This document shows positions 43,816 through 54,048 of a stretch of 64,000 bases of DNA, one piece after another; the stretch's first letter is position 1, and the number at the start of each line of letters is the position of its first letter. Origin of the DNA: Streptomyces ureilyticus (GTDB taxonomy: Bacteria; Actinomycetota; Actinomycetes; Streptomycetales; Streptomycetaceae); contig NZ_JAAKZX010000014.1 of assembly GCF_011045025.1 (NCBI RefSeq), positions 1 to 64,000 on the forward strand, written 5' to 3'. Position numbers and translations under genes: made by a program. The notes beneath the pieces are model-generated. The model saw only the letters and a program-made list of their open reading frames with translations. It had not been told where the DNA came from and did no database searches.

Positions 43816-44376
43816 ATGCGGGTGGACGCGAAAGACATGGGCACCGACCTCAAGTCGGTGCTCATCACCAAGGAAGAGATCGACGCGAAGCTGGCCGAGC
43901 TGGCCGCGAAGATCGACGCGGAGTACGCGGACAAGGACCTGCTGCTCGTCGGAGTCCTCAAGGGCGCCGTGATGGTCATGGCGGACCTGGCGCGCGCGCT
44001 CTCCACCCCCGTCACCATGGACTGGATGGCCGTGTCCTCGTACGGCGCGGGTACGCAGTCCTCCGGCGTCGTGCGGATCCTGAAGGACCTCGACACCGAC
44101 ATCAAGGGCAAGCACGTCCTCATCGTCGAGGACATCATCGACTCAGGTCTGACGCTGTCCTGGCTGATCTCCAACCTCGGCTCGCGCGAGCCCGCGTCGC
44201 TCAAGGTGTGCACGCTGCTGCGCAAGCCGGAGGCGGCCAAGGTCGCGATCGACGTGGAGTGGGCCGGCTTCGACATCCCGAACGAGTTTGTCGTGGGCTA
44301 CGGCCTCGACTACGCGGAGAAGTACCGGAATCTGCCGTTCGTCGGTACGCTCGCGCCTCATGTCTACGGTGGCTGA
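43816..44376 (+). CDS. hpt: hypoxanthine phosphoribosyltransferase
   Basis: A 186-residue purine salvage enzyme joining hypoxanthine or guanine to PRPP. The PRPP loop [16 protein letters not shown] near 105, the flexible-loop [11 protein letters not shown] near 72 and the purine-binding [18 protein letters not shown] near 160 are present. ATG at 43816 is adopted; ATG at 43837 is possible. Between tilS and ftsH as in many genomes. A short hairpin follows. Confidence 0.95.
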   Translation: MRVDAKDMGTDLKSVLITKEEIDAKLAELAAKIDAEYADKDLLLVGVLKGAVMVMADLARALSTPVTMDWMAVSSYGAGTQSSGVVRILKDLDTDIKGKHVLIVEDIIDSGLTLSWLISNLGSREPASLKVCTLLRKPEAAKVAIDVEWAGFDIPNEFVVGYGLDYAEKYRNLPFVGTLAPHVYGG

Positions 44377-44427
44377 GGCACTCTCGTAGAGAGTGGCGAA
44401 CCCCACGTACTAGAGGAAGACGGTCCG

Positions 44428-44445
44428 GGAACCCTTGCGGGTTCC
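44428..44445 (+). terminator. short hairpin after hpt
   Basis: GGAACCC-TTGC-GGGTTCC stem of seven pairs, about 50 bases after the hpt stop and before ftsH. May attenuate rather than fully terminate. Confidence 0.45.
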
Positions 44446-44544
44446 GCGCCGTTGGAGCATGCGTAGACGGGTTTGTCAGCCGGACCGTGCGGCTTCGGGT
44501 GACAATGCTGGGGTACCGTCAAAAACAGTCTTATCAAACTCACT

Positions 44545-46623
44545 ATGGCAGGAGGGACGGGGCGACACCGCTCCGTATGGATGGACGTGAAGCGATACTT
44601 CCGTGGGCCGGTCATGTGGATCGTGCTGGCCGTCCTTGCCGTGGTCGTGTTGATGCAGGTCGTCGGCTCGTCCGGCGGCTACAAGACGGTGGACACCGGC
44701 CAGGTCGTCCAGGCGATCAGTGACAACAAGGTCCAGCAGGCCAAACTCACCACCGGCGACGAGCAGATCATCAAGGTCGAGCTGAAGGACGGCCAGAAGG
44801 TCGAGGGCAGCTCGAAGATCCAGGCGAGCTACATCGGCGACCAGGGCGTCAATCTCGCCAGCACACTGCAGACCAAGTACGAAGACAAGCAGATTGCGGA
44901 CGGCTACACGGTTTCGCCGTCCAAGCAGAACCCGTTCGTCGGCATTCTGCTCTCCCTGCTTCCCTTCGTTCTCATCGTGGTCGTCTTCCTGTTCCTGATG
45001 AACCAGATGCAGGGCGGCGGCTCCCGGGTCATGAACTTCGGGAAGTCCAAGGCCAAGCTCATCACCAAGGACACCCCGAAGACGACGTTCTCCGACGTCG
45101 CGGGCTCGGACGAGGCCGTCGAGGAGCTCCACGAGATCAAGGAGTTCCTCCAGGAGCCGGCCAAGTTCCAGGCCGTCGGGGCGAAGATCCCCAAGGGCGT
45201 ACTGCTGTACGGCCCGCCCGGTACGGGTAAGACGCTGCTCGCGCGCGCTGTCGCGGGAGAAGCCGGCGTCCCCTTCTACTCGATCTCCGGTTCCGACTTC
45301 GTCGAGATGTTCGTCGGTGTCGGTGCCTCCCGGGTCCGGGACCTGTTCGAGCAGGCCAAGGCGAACGCCCCGGCGATCGTCTTCGTCGACGAGATCGACG
45401 CGGTGGGCCGTCACCGCGGTGCCGGCCTCGGCGGCGGTCACGACGAGCGCGAGCAGACGCTGAACCAGCTGCTCGTCGAGATGGACGGCTTCGATGTGAA
45501 GGGCGGTGTGATTCTCATCGCCGCCACGAACCGGCCCGACATCCTCGACCCGGCCCTCCTGCGCCCCGGCCGTTTCGACCGCCAGATCGCGGTCGACCGC
45601 CCGGACATGCAGGGCCGTCTGGAGATCCTCAAGGTCCACCAGAAGGGCAAGCCGGTCGCGCCGGACGTCGACCTGTCCGCAGTGGCGCGTCGCACGCCGG
45701 GCTTCACCGGCGCCGACCTGTCGAACGTGCTGAACGAGGCTGCGCTGCTCACCGCGCGCAGCAACCAGAAGCTGATCGACAACCACATGCTGGACGAGGC
45801 GATCGACCGTGTGGTCGCGGGCCCGCAGAAGCGGACCCGGATCATGTCGGACAAGGAGAAGAAGATCACCGCGTACCACGAGGGCGGACACGCCCTGGTC
45901 GCGGCGGCCTCACCGAACTCCGATCCGGTCCACAAGATCACGATCCTCTCCAGAGGCCGTGCTCTCGGCTACACGATGGTGCTCCCGGACGAGGACAAGT
46001 ACTCGACCACGCGCAACGAGATGCTCGACCAGCTCGCGTACATGCTGGGCGGGCGCGCGGCCGAGGAGCTCGTCTTCCACGACCCGACCACGGGCGCGGC
46101 GAACGACATCGAGAAGGCCACGGCCACCGCGCGAGCGATGGTCACGCAGTACGGCATGACCGAGCGTCTCGGCGCGATCAAGTTCGGCGGCGACAACAGC
46201 GAGCCCTTCCTCGGACGTGAGATGGGTCACCAGCGCGACTACTCGGAAGAGGTCGCCGCGCTCGTCGACGAAGAGGTCAAGAAGCTCATCGAGACCGCGC
46301 ACAACGAGGCCTGGGAAATCCTGGTCGAGAACCGCGACGTCCTCGACCAGCTGGTTCTCCAGCTGCTGGAGAAGGAGACGCTGAATAAGGAGCAGATCGC
46401 CGAGATCTTCGCTCCCATCGTCAAGCGCCCGGCCCGCCCCGCGTGGACCGGCTCCTCCAGGCGCACTCCGTCCACCCGCCCGCCGGTGCTCTCCCCCAAG
46501 GAGCTGTCGCTGACGAACGGGACGAACGGCTCGGCGCCGGCGATCACCGCGAAGTCGAGCCCTGCCGCCGAGGCAGCGCTTCCGGTGGCCGAGCCGGCTC
46601 CGGAGGATCGTCCCGAAAGCTGA
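44545..46623 (+). CDS. ftsH: ATP-dependent zinc metalloprotease FtsH
   Basis: A membrane-bound AAA protease of up to 692 residues. Two membrane helices ([38 protein letters not shown] near 135-155), Walker [12 protein letters not shown] near 225, Walker [12 protein letters not shown] near 280, second-region-of-homology arginines in [15 protein letters not shown], and the zinc site HEGGH near 450 (HExxH). Degrades misfolded membrane proteins. The start is ambiguous between ATG 44545 and ATG 44581 ([11 protein letters not shown]); the latter matches the usual family start but has no clear ribosome site. A perfect hairpin ends it. Confidence 0.96.
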   Translation: MAGGTGRHRSVWMDVKRYFRGPVMWIVLAVLAVVVLMQVVGSSGGYKTVDTGQVVQAISDNKVQQAKLTTGDEQIIKVELKDGQKVEGSSKIQASYIGDQGVNLASTLQTKYEDKQIADGYTVSPSKQNPFVGILLSLLPFVLIVVVFLFLMNQMQGGGSRVMNFGKSKAKLITKDTPKTTFSDVAGSDEAVEELHEIKEFLQEPAKFQAVGAKIPKGVLLYGPPGTGKTLLARAVAGEAGVPFYSISGSDFVEMFVGVGASRVRDLFEQAKANAPAIVFVDEIDAVGRHRGAGLGGGHDEREQTLNQLLVEMDGFDVKGGVILIAATNRPDILDPALLRPGRFDRQIAVDRPDMQGRLEILKVHQKGKPVAPDVDLSAVARRTPGFTGADLSNVLNEAALLTARSNQKLIDNHMLDEAIDRVVAGPQKRTRIMSDKEKKITAYHEGGHALVAAASPNSDPVHKITILSRGRALGYTMVLPDEDKYSTTRNEMLDQLAYMLGGRAAEELVFHDPTTGAANDIEKATATARAMVTQYGMTERLGAIKFGGDNSEPFLGREMGHQRDYSEEVAALVDEEVKKLIETAHNEAWEILVENRDVLDQLVLQLLEKETLNKEQIAEIFAPIVKRPARPAWTGSSRRTPSTRPPVLSPKELSLTNGTNGSAPAITAKSSPAAEAALPVAEPAPEDRPES

Positions 46624-46712
46624 CCACCTGCCCTGGCCTCCCACCCGTCTCCCGACCACCACCCCTCAAGGGGTCCCTTCGGGACACTGGCCTCAATTGG
46701 CCCGGAACAGAT

Positions 46713-46747
46713 GCCGCGCCCCCCTGGTCTAGCCTGGGGGGCGCGGC
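46713..46747 (+). terminator. ftsH terminator
   Basis: Perfect 12-bp arms GCCGCGCCCCCC and GGGGGGCGCGGC around an 11-base loop, 90 bases after the ftsH stop. A smaller GGTCCC-TTC-GGGAC hairpin precedes it near 46672. Confidence 0.8.
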
Positions 46748-46812
46748 ATATTCGTATGCCCGTACATGAACGCGTGATCCGTACGCGTGGAGGCACAGGA
46801 ACGAGGCACCAG

Positions 46813-47418
46813 ATGATCGACCCCGTGAGGCTGGACGGCGAGGGCGAGATCGGCGAGTTCGACGAGAAGCGCGCCGAGAACGCCGTACGAGAGCTGCTGA
46901 TCGCGGTCGGTGAGGACCCGGACCGGGAGGGGCTGCGGGAGACGCCGGGGCGGGTGGCACGGGCTTACCAGGAGCTGCTGGCCGGGTTGCGGCAGGAGCC
47001 CGAGGATGTGCTGACGACGACGTTCGATCTGGGGCACGACGAGATGGTCCTGGTGAAGGACATCGAGATTGTCTCGCTATGTGAGCATCATCTGCTGCCG
47101 TTCCATGGGGTCGCCCATGTTGGCTACATCCCGGCCGAGACCGGGAAGATCACCGGTCTGTCGAAGCTGGCGCGGCTTGTCGAGGTGTTCGCGCGGCGGC
47201 CGCAGGTGCAGGAACGACTCACCACGCAGATCGCGGACTCGCTGATGCGGATTCTTGAGGCACGCGGCGCCATTGTGGTCATCGAGGCCGAGCACATGTG
47301 CATGTCCGTGCGCGGGATACGCAAGCCGGGGGCCAAGACGACGACGTCCGCTGTGCGGGGGCAGTTGCGGGATGCCACCACTCGTGCCGAGGCGATGAGT
47401 CTCATCCTGGCCCGGTGA
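46813..47418 (+). CDS. folE: GTP cyclohydrolase I
   Basis: A 201-residue FolE, first step of tetrahydrofolate synthesis (GTP to dihydroneopterin triphosphate). Zinc and active-site motif [12 protein letters not shown] near 90, [20 protein letters not shown] near 115 and [11 protein letters not shown] near 160 are intact. ATG at 46813 follows ACGAGGC; the frame upstream crosses the ftsH terminator and is rejected. The rest of the pathway lies just to the right on the other strand. Confidence 0.96.
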   Translation: MIDPVRLDGEGEIGEFDEKRAENAVRELLIAVGEDPDREGLRETPGRVARAYQELLAGLRQEPEDVLTTTFDLGHDEMVLVKDIEIVSLCEHHLLPFHGVAHVGYIPAETGKITGLSKLARLVEVFARRPQVQERLTTQIADSLMRILEARGAIVVIEAEHMCMSVRGIRKPGAKTTTSAVRGQLRDATTRAEAMSLILAR

Positions 47419-47502
47419 GCCTCGGCTGAGCTGAGAGCTCCGTCGCGTCTGCCTGGTTGTTGTGCGTGTGGGGCTGCGAGTGCCTTGCGGCTTGTCGCGC
47501 CC

Positions 47503-47988
47503 TTACGCCGCCGGGGCCGCGTTGCCGTTTGTGTCGTCGTCCTCCGGGAGTTTGCAGACTCGCTCGAGGAAGAAGGCTGCGGCTATGACGGCGATGCCCG
47601 CAAGGACTGAGAAGCCGGCGTAGATGGCCTGGTCGCGGCGGGATGGGATGTCGAGGGACTCCAGGAGGAAGGCGCCCGTTCCGCCGTACATGCCGGCGAC
47701 CAGGGCGGCCACCAGGGCGCTGGCCTGGCCGAAAACCACCGCTCGGGCCGCCACCAGCGGGTCGACGCCCGTGGCGCCGGGGCGGCGTTCGCGCTGGGCC
47801 TTGAGGCGGGCTCTCAGGGAGAGTGCCGTGGCCAGGAGGACCACGGCGATCAGGGCCAGGACGATGGGGGCGGCGAGGGGGACCCGGGGGAGCGTGCCCA
47901 CCGCGTTCCACAAGCGCGCGCCCGCCCAGGACAGCACGCCGGCGACCACGAACACGCCGGCCAGCGTCCTGATGCGCAGCTCTTTCAC
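47503..47988 (-). CDS. DUF3180 membrane protein
   Basis: A 161-residue protein with four hydrophobic segments (LAGVFVVAGVLSWAGARLW; LAAPIVLALIAVVLLATAL; SALVAALVAGMYGG; AGFSVLAGIAVIAAAFFLERV) matching DUF3180, an actinobacterial family that sits downstream of folK. Last gene of the leftward folate operon, 58 bases after folK. Function unknown. Confidence 0.88.
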   Translation of the reverse strand: MKELRIRTLAGVFVVAGVLSWAGARLWNAVGTLPRVPLAAPIVLALIAVVLLATALSLRARLKAQRERRPGATGVDPLVAARAVVFGQASALVAALVAGMYGGTGAFLLESLDIPSRRDQAIYAGFSVLAGIAVIAAAFFLERVCKLPEDDDTNGNAAPAA

Positions 47989-48046
47989 GATGCCCCTTCG
48001 TCGCAGCCGGAGATGGTCCGGTAGGTGATCCGGTAGACCTTAACGA

Positions 48047-48658
48047 CTAGTCGGGCAGCTGTAGTTCCAGGTCGGCGCGGGGCGCGACACCTTCGCGGGG
48101 GACGGCGGCCAGGAGCCCGGCCACCGGGCCGACACCCGGGAGTTGGGCGTCCGGCTCGACGTCGTGCCAGGGGGCGAGGACGAAGGCCCGCTCGTGTGCG
48201 CGCGGGTGGGGGAGAGTGAGTTCCGGGTCGTCGGAGACCATGTCGGCGTACGCGACGATGTCCACGTCGATCGTGCGGGGGCCCCAGCGCTCGTCCCGTA
48301 CGCGATGGAAGGCCTCCTCTACCGCGTGCGCCCGCTCCAGCAGGGAGGACGGGGGGAGCGTGGTGCGCAGGACGACGACCGCGTTGAAGTACGTCGGCTG
48401 GCTGTCCGGCTCCACGCCCCAGGGCTCCGTCTCGTACACCGGAGAGACCGCCTTGACCCGTACGCCGGGGGTGTCCTCCAGGGCGTCGACGGCACCCTGG
48501 AGAGTCTCCAGGCGGTTGCCGAGGTTCGAGCCGAGGGAGAGCACGGCCCGTTTGGGGTTGTGCAGGGTGGTGTCGGCGGCGTCCACTCGTTCCACGACGG
48601 AGGCGGGCACCGGCTGTACGGTCGGGTCGCTCTGACCCTCGGTCAACGAGGCAGTCAT
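48047..48658 (-). CDS. folK: 6-hydroxymethyl-dihydropterin pyrophosphokinase
   Basis: A 203-residue FolK: pyrophosphate transfer from ATP to hydroxymethyl-dihydropterin. SLGSNLGNRLETLQGAVDAL near 44 and the signature RWGPRTIDVDIV near 130 are clear. ATG 48658 overlaps the folB stop. The first 35 residues are a variable extension. Supplies substrate to FolP encoded upstream in the same operon. Confidence 0.96.
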   Translation of the reverse strand: MTASLTEGQSDPTVQPVPASVVERVDAADTTLHNPKRAVLSLGSNLGNRLETLQGAVDALEDTPGVRVKAVSPVYETEPWGVEPDSQPTYFNAVVVLRTTLPPSSLLERAHAVEEAFHRVRDERWGPRTIDVDIVAYADMVSDDPELTLPHPRAHERAFVLAPWHDVEPDAQLPGVGPVAGLLAAVPREGVAPRADLELQLPD

Positions 48659-49014
48659 ACTCGGCTCCGGGTGATGGTGACGGTCACGTCGTCGAAGGGG
48701 ACGGTGATCGGCGCGTCCGGTTTGTGGACGCAGACCTCGACCTCCTGGACCCCGTCGTGCTTCAGACAGGCCTGAGCGATGCGCTCGGCGAGCGTCTCGA
48801 TGAGATCCACGGGCTCGCCCTCGACGACGGCCACGACCTCCTCGGCCACTATGCCGTAGTGCACGGTCTTCGCCAGGTCGTCGTCGGCAGCGGCCGGCCG
48901 GGTGTCCAGGCCCAGCGAGAGGTCCACGATGAAGGTCTGGCCCTCCTCGCGTTCCTTGGGGAAGACACCGTGGTGCCCGCGGGCCTTCAGGCCGCGCAGC
49001 GCGACACGATCCAC
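48655..49014 (-). CDS. folB: dihydroneopterin aldolase
   Basis: A 119-residue FolB (VALRGLKARGHHGVFPKEREEGQ, LIETLAERIAQACL, VCVHKPDAPI with the catalytic Lys). GTG at 49014 is chosen because AGGAG lies eight bases upstream; the GTG at 49023 would sit on top of that site. Coupled by overlap to folK. Confidence 0.95.
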   Translation of the reverse strand: MDRVALRGLKARGHHGVFPKEREEGQTFIVDLSLGLDTRPAAADDDLAKTVHYGIVAEEVVAVVEGEPVDLIETLAERIAQACLKHDGVQEVEVCVHKPDAPITVPFDDVTVTITRSRV

Positions 49015-49250
49015 GCGAATCACTCCTGCAGTCGTCGGTAACGGCGGTCACCGCCCTATGCGGTCGGCACACCAGCCACAGTCGAATCTACCTGCGGTCA
49101 CTGACAACGCTCCGTCACCGGGGCTCGGGCGCGGGCGCAGGCCAGGAGGTTTCATCGACTGTTGGTCTGGAGGGACCCTGCGGCTCACGGGCTGGTCCCC
49201 GCCCATACCCAGGGCCCCGCGATCCCAACCACTACTTGGCCCCTACCCAC

Positions 49251-49790
49251 TCAGGAGGACGAGTCGTCGGCCTCTTCCTCGCCGGATTCGGCCAACACCG
49301 GGGAGGCGTGGTGCGACCACAGTTTCCAGCCGTCGGATGTGCGGCGGAACACATTCGTGGCGACGACGAGCTGACCCACCAGCGGTCCCAGTTCGTCGCT
49401 GTCCTCCGGGGCCGGGCCGCCGCTGAGGATGTTCTCGGTGCAGGTCACCAGAGCGGTGTCGGAGATGACGGACACGTGCACGTCCGTCAGGAAGAACTGG
49501 ATGTACTCGGTGTTCGCCATGATCAGCGCGTACGACCGGAGCACCTCGCCGCGGCCGGTCAGTACGGGCCAGCCGGGGTGGACGCAGGAGACCTCGGCGC
49601 CCCGGTCCGTGGCTTCGGTGGTTTCGGCATCCTCCAGGTCTTCGGGATCCGCGGTGTGTTCGGCTCCGTCGATGTCCATGGGAGCGAGCCAGAGTGTCGC
49701 CAGCTCTTCGAAGTCGCCTCGTTCCATCGCCTCGTAGAAGGCGGTGTTGACGCGGGCGACCTCTTCGACGTCGGTGCGGGGTGCGCTCAC
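49251..49790 (-). CDS. NTF2-like protein in folate operon
   Basis: A 179-residue SnoaL/NTF2-fold protein (VNTAFYEAMERGDFEELATLWL; LTGRGEVLRSYALIMANTEYIQFFLTDV; WKLWSHHASPV) with an acidic Asp/Glu-rich insertion near 50-65 and an acidic C-terminus. Its GTG start overlaps the folP stop (GTGA), so it is made with FolP; the gap to folB is 236 bases and shows nothing recognisable. Role unknown; conserved beside folP in streptomycetes as far as I recall. Confidence 0.87.
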   Translation of the reverse strand: MSAPRTDVEEVARVNTAFYEAMERGDFEELATLWLAPMDIDGAEHTADPEDLEDAETTEATDRGAEVSCVHPGWPVLTGRGEVLRSYALIMANTEYIQFFLTDVHVSVISDTALVTCTENILSGGPAPEDSDELGPLVGQLVVATNVFRRTSDGWKLWSHHASPVLAESGEEEADDSSS

Positions 49791-50665
49791 TGGGCTCCTT
49801 CTGCCGCCCGGGCGCCTTCCACGGCCCTGGCCACCCGGACCGCGTCGGCGGTGGCCCGCACCTCGTGGACGCGGACCGCCCACGCGCCCTGGTGGGCGGC
49901 GAGCGCGGAGACGGCGGCGGTGGCGGCGTCGCGTTCCCTGGCGGGTGGCGGGGCGCCCTGTGGCCCGGCCAGTACCCGGCCGAGGAACCGCTTCCGGGAC
50001 GCGGCGACCAGTACGGGGTGGCCGAGGCCGCGGAGGCGGTCGAGGTGGGCGAGGAGGGTCAGATCGTGCTCGGCCTCCTTCGAGAAGCCGAGGCCCGGGT
50101 CGACGACGATGCGGTCCGCGGCGATGCCACCCTCGAGAACGGCCGCCACGCGCGCGTGGAGCTCGTCGACGACTTCGGAGACGACGTCCTCGTACCTGCC
50201 CTGGACGTTTCCGCCCTCCAGGAAGCCTCGCCAGTGCATGACCACGAAGGGGGCGCCGGCGTCCGCGACGACCCGGATCATCGTGGGGTCGGCGAGGCCG
50301 CCGCTGACGTCGTTGACGAGAGCGGCGCCCGCGGCGAGGGCCCGTGCGGCGACGGAGGCGCGCATGGTGTCGACGGAGACGGTGACGCCTTCGGAGGCGA
50401 GGCCGCGTACGACGGGGATGACGCGTTTGAGTTCCTCGGCCTCGTCGACGCGGGTGGCGCCGGGGCGGGTGGACTCTCCGCCCACGTCGACCAGGTCCGC
50501 GCCCTCCGCGACCAGGTCGAGGCCGTGCTTGACGGCGGCCGTCGTGTCGAACCACCGGCCGCCGTCCGAGAAGGAGTCGGGCGTGACGTTCACGACTCCC
50601 ATGACGGCGCACCGGTCCCATGCCGGGAGCCCTGCCACTTGGCCTCGCCCGCTGTTCTTGGTCAT
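49787..50665 (-). CDS. folP: dihydropteroate synthase
   Basis: A 292-residue FolP joining p-aminobenzoate to hydroxymethyl-dihydropterin pyrophosphate; the sulfonamide target. VMGVVNVTPDSFSDGG near 20, LVDVGGESTRPGATRV near 58, and the C-terminal VLVAASRKRFLGRVL with the conserved SRKRF are visible. First gene of the leftward folate operon. Possible alternative starts are nearby but the ATG at 50665 is conventional. Confidence 0.96.
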   Translation of the reverse strand: MTKNSGRGQVAGLPAWDRCAVMGVVNVTPDSFSDGGRWFDTTAAVKHGLDLVAEGADLVDVGGESTRPGATRVDEAEELKRVIPVVRGLASEGVTVSVDTMRASVAARALAAGAALVNDVSGGLADPTMIRVVADAGAPFVVMHWRGFLEGGNVQGRYEDVVSEVVDELHARVAAVLEGGIAADRIVVDPGLGFSKEAEHDLTLLAHLDRLRGLGHPVLVAASRKRFLGRVLAGPQGAPPPARERDAATAAVSALAAHQGAWAVRVHEVRATADAVRVARAVEGARAAEGAQ

Positions 50666-50707
50666 ACGCCCAGCCTAGGCCTCCGGCGTCGGACCGGTTC
50701 GAAGCTG

Positions 50708-50802
50708 CGGGTTCGTTGTGGCTTGTCGCTCCCCCACTCTCGAATTCGCTCGAGCGGGGGGGGACCCCATCGCGGCGGAGCCGCAAATCGATACAGCCCC
50801 GC
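50708..50802. repeat. interspersed palindromic element, copy C (inverted)
   Basis: 50771-50802 is the reverse complement of a unit GCGGGGCTGTATCGATTTGC followed by GGCTCCGCCGCG, closely matching copy B at 3818-3850. 50708-50744 matches 37138-37175. A second GCGGCGGAGCCGC half follows to about 50813. The element fills the gap left of the low-complexity membrane protein gene. Confidence 0.75.
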
Positions 50803-51015
50803 GGCGGAGCCGCACACCGGTGCCGGCGGCGGGTCTCCGTGGCAAAAGTGCGTTTGCATACGTGGGCATCTGTCGCCCTCTGCGCGGTGCCGCTGTCACG
50901 GGAGTGACTGTTTCGAGTGACCTCTGAGTGTTGAGGTGGTGTCAATCCCCGGAAGTGGCTGGGTTTTTACGGGGCGGGGCTCCAAGATTCGCCTACGCGC
51001 GGTAAGTTTCTGGCC

Positions 51016-52635
51016 ATGCCACGTGGACGTCACCGTCATTCCCCACCACTGCACCGGCTGCTGCCCCCCTCGGCGATCGCAGGCGTCTCGCTCGTCTGTG
51101 CCGCCGGGCCCTGGTTGTTCTCGGACGCGTGGGTGCTCCGCGGGCTGGCCGCGGGCGCCGCGGCGACGGCCGTCGTGGGCGCGGTCGTCATGCGCCACTG
51201 GGACGTGTCCGCGGGCAAACGCGTCGCGGACCTCACGCGCGCGCGTGCGAGCGACGAGTGGCGCCACGAGGAGCGGGTCGCCGAGCTCGAGACCGACCTC
51301 GACGAGTCGCGCGAGCTGCGTACCAAGCTGGAGCACCGGCTCCGCGAGAAGCGGGCGGAGCTCCAGGGCCTGCGCAACGAACACGCCGCCCTGCTGCGGC
51401 GGTACGCCACGGCGGAGACCGAGCGGGCCAGCGTCTTGGAGAGCCGCCGACGCCTCGCCATAGAGACGACGACTCCGGCTCGAGCCCTGCCCGCGGCGGC
51501 TTCGCCGGACCCGGTGGCCGAGGCGACCGAGAAGCCCGCTCCGGCCGCCCGTGCCGCTGCTTCGGTGCTCTACGCGAAGGCCAACGCGGCGCTGGACCGG
51601 CTGGCGGAGGCGGCCACCGCGCACTTTGACGTGGCCGAGGGCGAGCCTTGGACGGACGGTACGGCGAAAAACGAGGCAACGAAGGACGATTCGGCGGAGC
51701 GCGGTTCGCCGGAGGACGCAGCGGCAACGGAGACATCCGCAACGGACGCGTCGGCACAGGACGCTTCCGCAACGGGCGTATCCGCAGCGGACGCGTCGGC
51801 ACAGGGCGTTTCCGCTACGGACGCTTCCGAACCGAACTCTTCGTCCGAACCGGACGCTTCGGAGGACGCGAGCGGCTCCTCCGCGGTGGACGGCGCCCCG
51901 GATAGCGGCCCGGCGGCAGACGCACCCGACGGAAGCGAGTCCCCGAACAGCGGCTCTACTGAGGGCGATTCGGCGTCCGACGAGCCCGGGCCCGGCAAGT
52001 CGCCGAAGGGCGGCCCAGCGAAGGCCGCGGCAACCAAGAGTGCCCCCGTGAAGGCCGGTGCGCCGAAGGGTGCGCCTCCGGCCGGCGGTCCGGGCAAGGG
52101 CGGGCCCACGCCGGGCGGTTCACCGAAGGGCGGCGCTCGCAAGAAGGCCCCCGCGACGGGCGAGGCCGGGAAGGAGGGCGAGGCGACGCAGGGGAAGCCC
52201 CAGGCGGTCGGCAGTCATGAGCGCACGGCCGCCGCGAACGCACCGACGCCCACCGAGTCCCCGGCGTACCCCACCACCGCGGCCGACCTGAGGCCCGCCC
52301 ACAAGGCCGGGCTTCCCTCCGGGCACTTCACCGTGCCCAAGGCCGTGGCGGTCGTTCCTGCCTCTCCGGTACGGCGGCCCTCCGTAGAGGGCGGTTTCGA
52401 CTTCTTCGGTACGCAGCAGGAGGCGTCCCAGGCCGCCTTGGAGGCCGTACAGAACGAGGACCTCGCCGACGTGGTGGGCCAGGAGGCGCTGGCTCTCCAC
52501 AAGGCCGAGTCCGAGGCGCAGTTCAAGCCCGCGGACGAGGAGTCCCGCGGCGTCGGCCAGCAGGTCATCGACCTGACCGCGCACGACGAGACCGAGCAGA
52601 TCGACGTGGCGGAACTGCGGAGCGCGGTTTCCTGA
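51016..52635 (+). CDS. membrane-anchored low-complexity protein
   Basis: A 539-residue protein of unknown family with a clear modular layout: two membrane helices (IAGVSLVCAAGPWLF; LAAGAAATAVVGAVVM) near 18-62, a coiled coil (about 70-145, rich in Glu/Arg/Leu heptads), a Ser/Ala/Asp/Thr acidic repeat region (about 215-320, units such as ATDASAQDAS), a basic Gly/Pro/Lys region (about 320-400) and a more conserved C-terminus (GFDFFGTQQEASQAALEAV near 455). The C-terminal part may carry the function, with the middle acting as a disordered spacer. Convergent with the PH-domain gene across a perfect hairpin. Confidence 0.8.
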   Translation: MPRGRHRHSPPLHRLLPPSAIAGVSLVCAAGPWLFSDAWVLRGLAAGAAATAVVGAVVMRHWDVSAGKRVADLTRARASDEWRHEERVAELETDLDESRELRTKLEHRLREKRAELQGLRNEHAALLRRYATAETERASVLESRRRLAIETTTPARALPAAASPDPVAEATEKPAPAARAAASVLYAKANAALDRLAEAATAHFDVAEGEPWTDGTAKNEATKDDSAERGSPEDAAATETSATDASAQDASATGVSAADASAQGVSATDASEPNSSSEPDASEDASGSSAVDGAPDSGPAADAPDGSESPNSGSTEGDSASDEPGPGKSPKGGPAKAAATKSAPVKAGAPKGAPPAGGPGKGGPTPGGSPKGGARKKAPATGEAGKEGEATQGKPQAVGSHERTAAANAPTPTESPAYPTTAADLRPAHKAGLPSGHFTVPKAVAVVPASPVRRPSVEGGFDFFGTQQEASQAALEAVQNEDLADVVGQEALALHKAESEAQFKPADEESRGVGQQVIDLTAHDETEQIDVAELRSAVS

Positions 52636-52653
52636 GCCTCCGCGGCAACGGCT

Positions 52654-52689
52654 TGAGGGCAGTGGCAACGCAACGCGCCACTGCCCTCA
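52654..52689. terminator. bidirectional terminator
   Basis: Perfect 13-bp arms TGAGGGCAGTGGC and GCCACTGCCCTCA around a 10-base loop, between convergent stops at 52635 and 52705. Confidence 0.85.
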
Positions 52690-52704
52690 GTCATCCACCA
52701 AAGC

Positions 52705-54048
52705 TCAGGCCCCGGCCATCCACCGATCCGGCCGGGCCTCCCGCCGCCCCGTCCGCGACCGGTCCGCCTGCCCGTACAGCAACTCCGCCGCCTCCGAGGC
52801 GTCCCGCAGCCGGGCCGTCACCGTCTTGTTGGCGCCCGTGTCGATGTGCACATGGGCCAGCCCGTGCAAGCGGGCCCACGGCCCCTGCGCCATGCGTACG
52901 CTCTGGACCTTGGCATGCGGGACGAGCGCGAGGCTGCGGCGCAGCAGCCCGTGCCGGGACGCGAAGACGGTGTCGGTGACGGCGAGTCCGTAACCCCGCC
53001 ACCACAACGGCATGCACCAGCGAGCCCGGCTCGGCGGTCGCGACAGGGCACCCGGCACCGTCACCCCCGGCAGCACCCGCGCGATCACCGACTCGGCGAC
53101 CTCGCGCGGAGCGACCGGTACGAGCACGGAGTTGGACGAGCCCGCCACGTCCAGCTCGACCCGGACCCAGTCCCGTCGCCGCCAGAGCAGCGGTTCGACG
53201 ATGCGGACGGTCTGTACGCGGCCGGGCGGCACCGTCTCATGCGTACGGTCGAGGAGTCCGTGGTCGATACGGAGCCCGTCCGGGGAATCGCCCACGGTCC
53301 AGTCGTACTCGCCGACGAAGCGCCCCACGCTGCTCGCGCCCGCCGCGCCGAGCAGCGGCAGCGCGACCGCGAGAACCGTCCACACGCTTTCCGAGGCCCA
53401 CCACACCACCGGTGGTACGACGAGCGCGCCGACCAGCGATCCCCAGGTGGCGCCCGTCAGCACCAGGGACACGGCGAGGACCCGGGCCGGTACGTGCAGC
53501 AGCTGCTGGGCCGGTGCCTCGCCCACCTCGTGTGCCGTCTCGGGGGCGAAACCGGCGGCGCGGGCCAGGAGTTCGGCCCGCAGTACACGGGCCTCGTCCT
53601 CGCCCAGGAAGGCGAGTTCGTCCTTCTTGTCGGTCCCTATGACGTCGAGTTTGAGTTTGGAGACGCCCGCGACGCGGGCCAGCAGTGGCTGGGTGACGTC
53701 GACGGCCTGGAGCCGGTCGAGCCGGATGTGTGCCGAGCGCCGGAACAACAGGCCCGTACGGATGCGCAGTTCGGTGTCGGTCACCGCGAAGTGGGTGAAC
53801 CACCAGGTCAGAAAGCCGTACAGGGCGGCGGCCGGAATGACGATGGCGATCGCGATCAGCAGGGTGGAGGTCGTCAGCCGGGTCAGCTGCCGCTGCGTCT
53901 GGTCCGGGTCGTGGAACGCCCAGCCGGCGATCACTGCGATTGGCGCCCAGGCGCGGCGCAGCGGCGTCACGGGATGCAGCCGCCGCTCCGTCACGGGCTT
54001 CTCCTGGCGTACGTCGTGCTCGACGTCGCCGACATCTGACGTCGTCAC
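52705..54048 (-). CDS. PH domain membrane protein, YdbT type
   Basis: A 447-residue protein with repeated bacterial PH (DUF304/bPH2) domains separated by membrane helices. The PH landmarks [23 protein letters not shown] (about 95-115, split by basic residues) and [20 protein letters not shown] near 395 are visible; hydrophobic segments lie near 45-75 and 170-215. Its start overlaps the stop of the smaller PH protein gene (coupled). YdbS/YdbT pairs in Bacillus are implicated in resistance to some bacteriocins; role here unknown. Confidence 0.88.
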   Translation of the reverse strand: MTTSDVGDVEHDVRQEKPVTERRLHPVTPLRRAWAPIAVIAGWAFHDPDQTQRQLTRLTTSTLLIAIAIVIPAAALYGFLTWWFTHFAVTDTELRIRTGLLFRRSAHIRLDRLQAVDVTQPLLARVAGVSKLKLDVIGTDKKDELAFLGEDEARVLRAELLARAAGFAPETAHEVGEAPAQQLLHVPARVLAVSLVLTGATWGSLVGALVVPPVVWWASESVWTVLAVALPLLGAAGASSVGRFVGEYDWTVGDSPDGLRIDHGLLDRTHETVPPGRVQTVRIVEPLLWRRRDWVRVELDVAGSSNSVLVPVAPREVAESVIARVLPGVTVPGALSRPPSRARWCMPLWWRGYGLAVTDTVFASRHGLLRRSLALVPHAKVQSVRMAQGPWARLHGLAHVHIDTGANKTVTARLRDASEAAELLYGQADRSRTGRREARPDRWMAGA

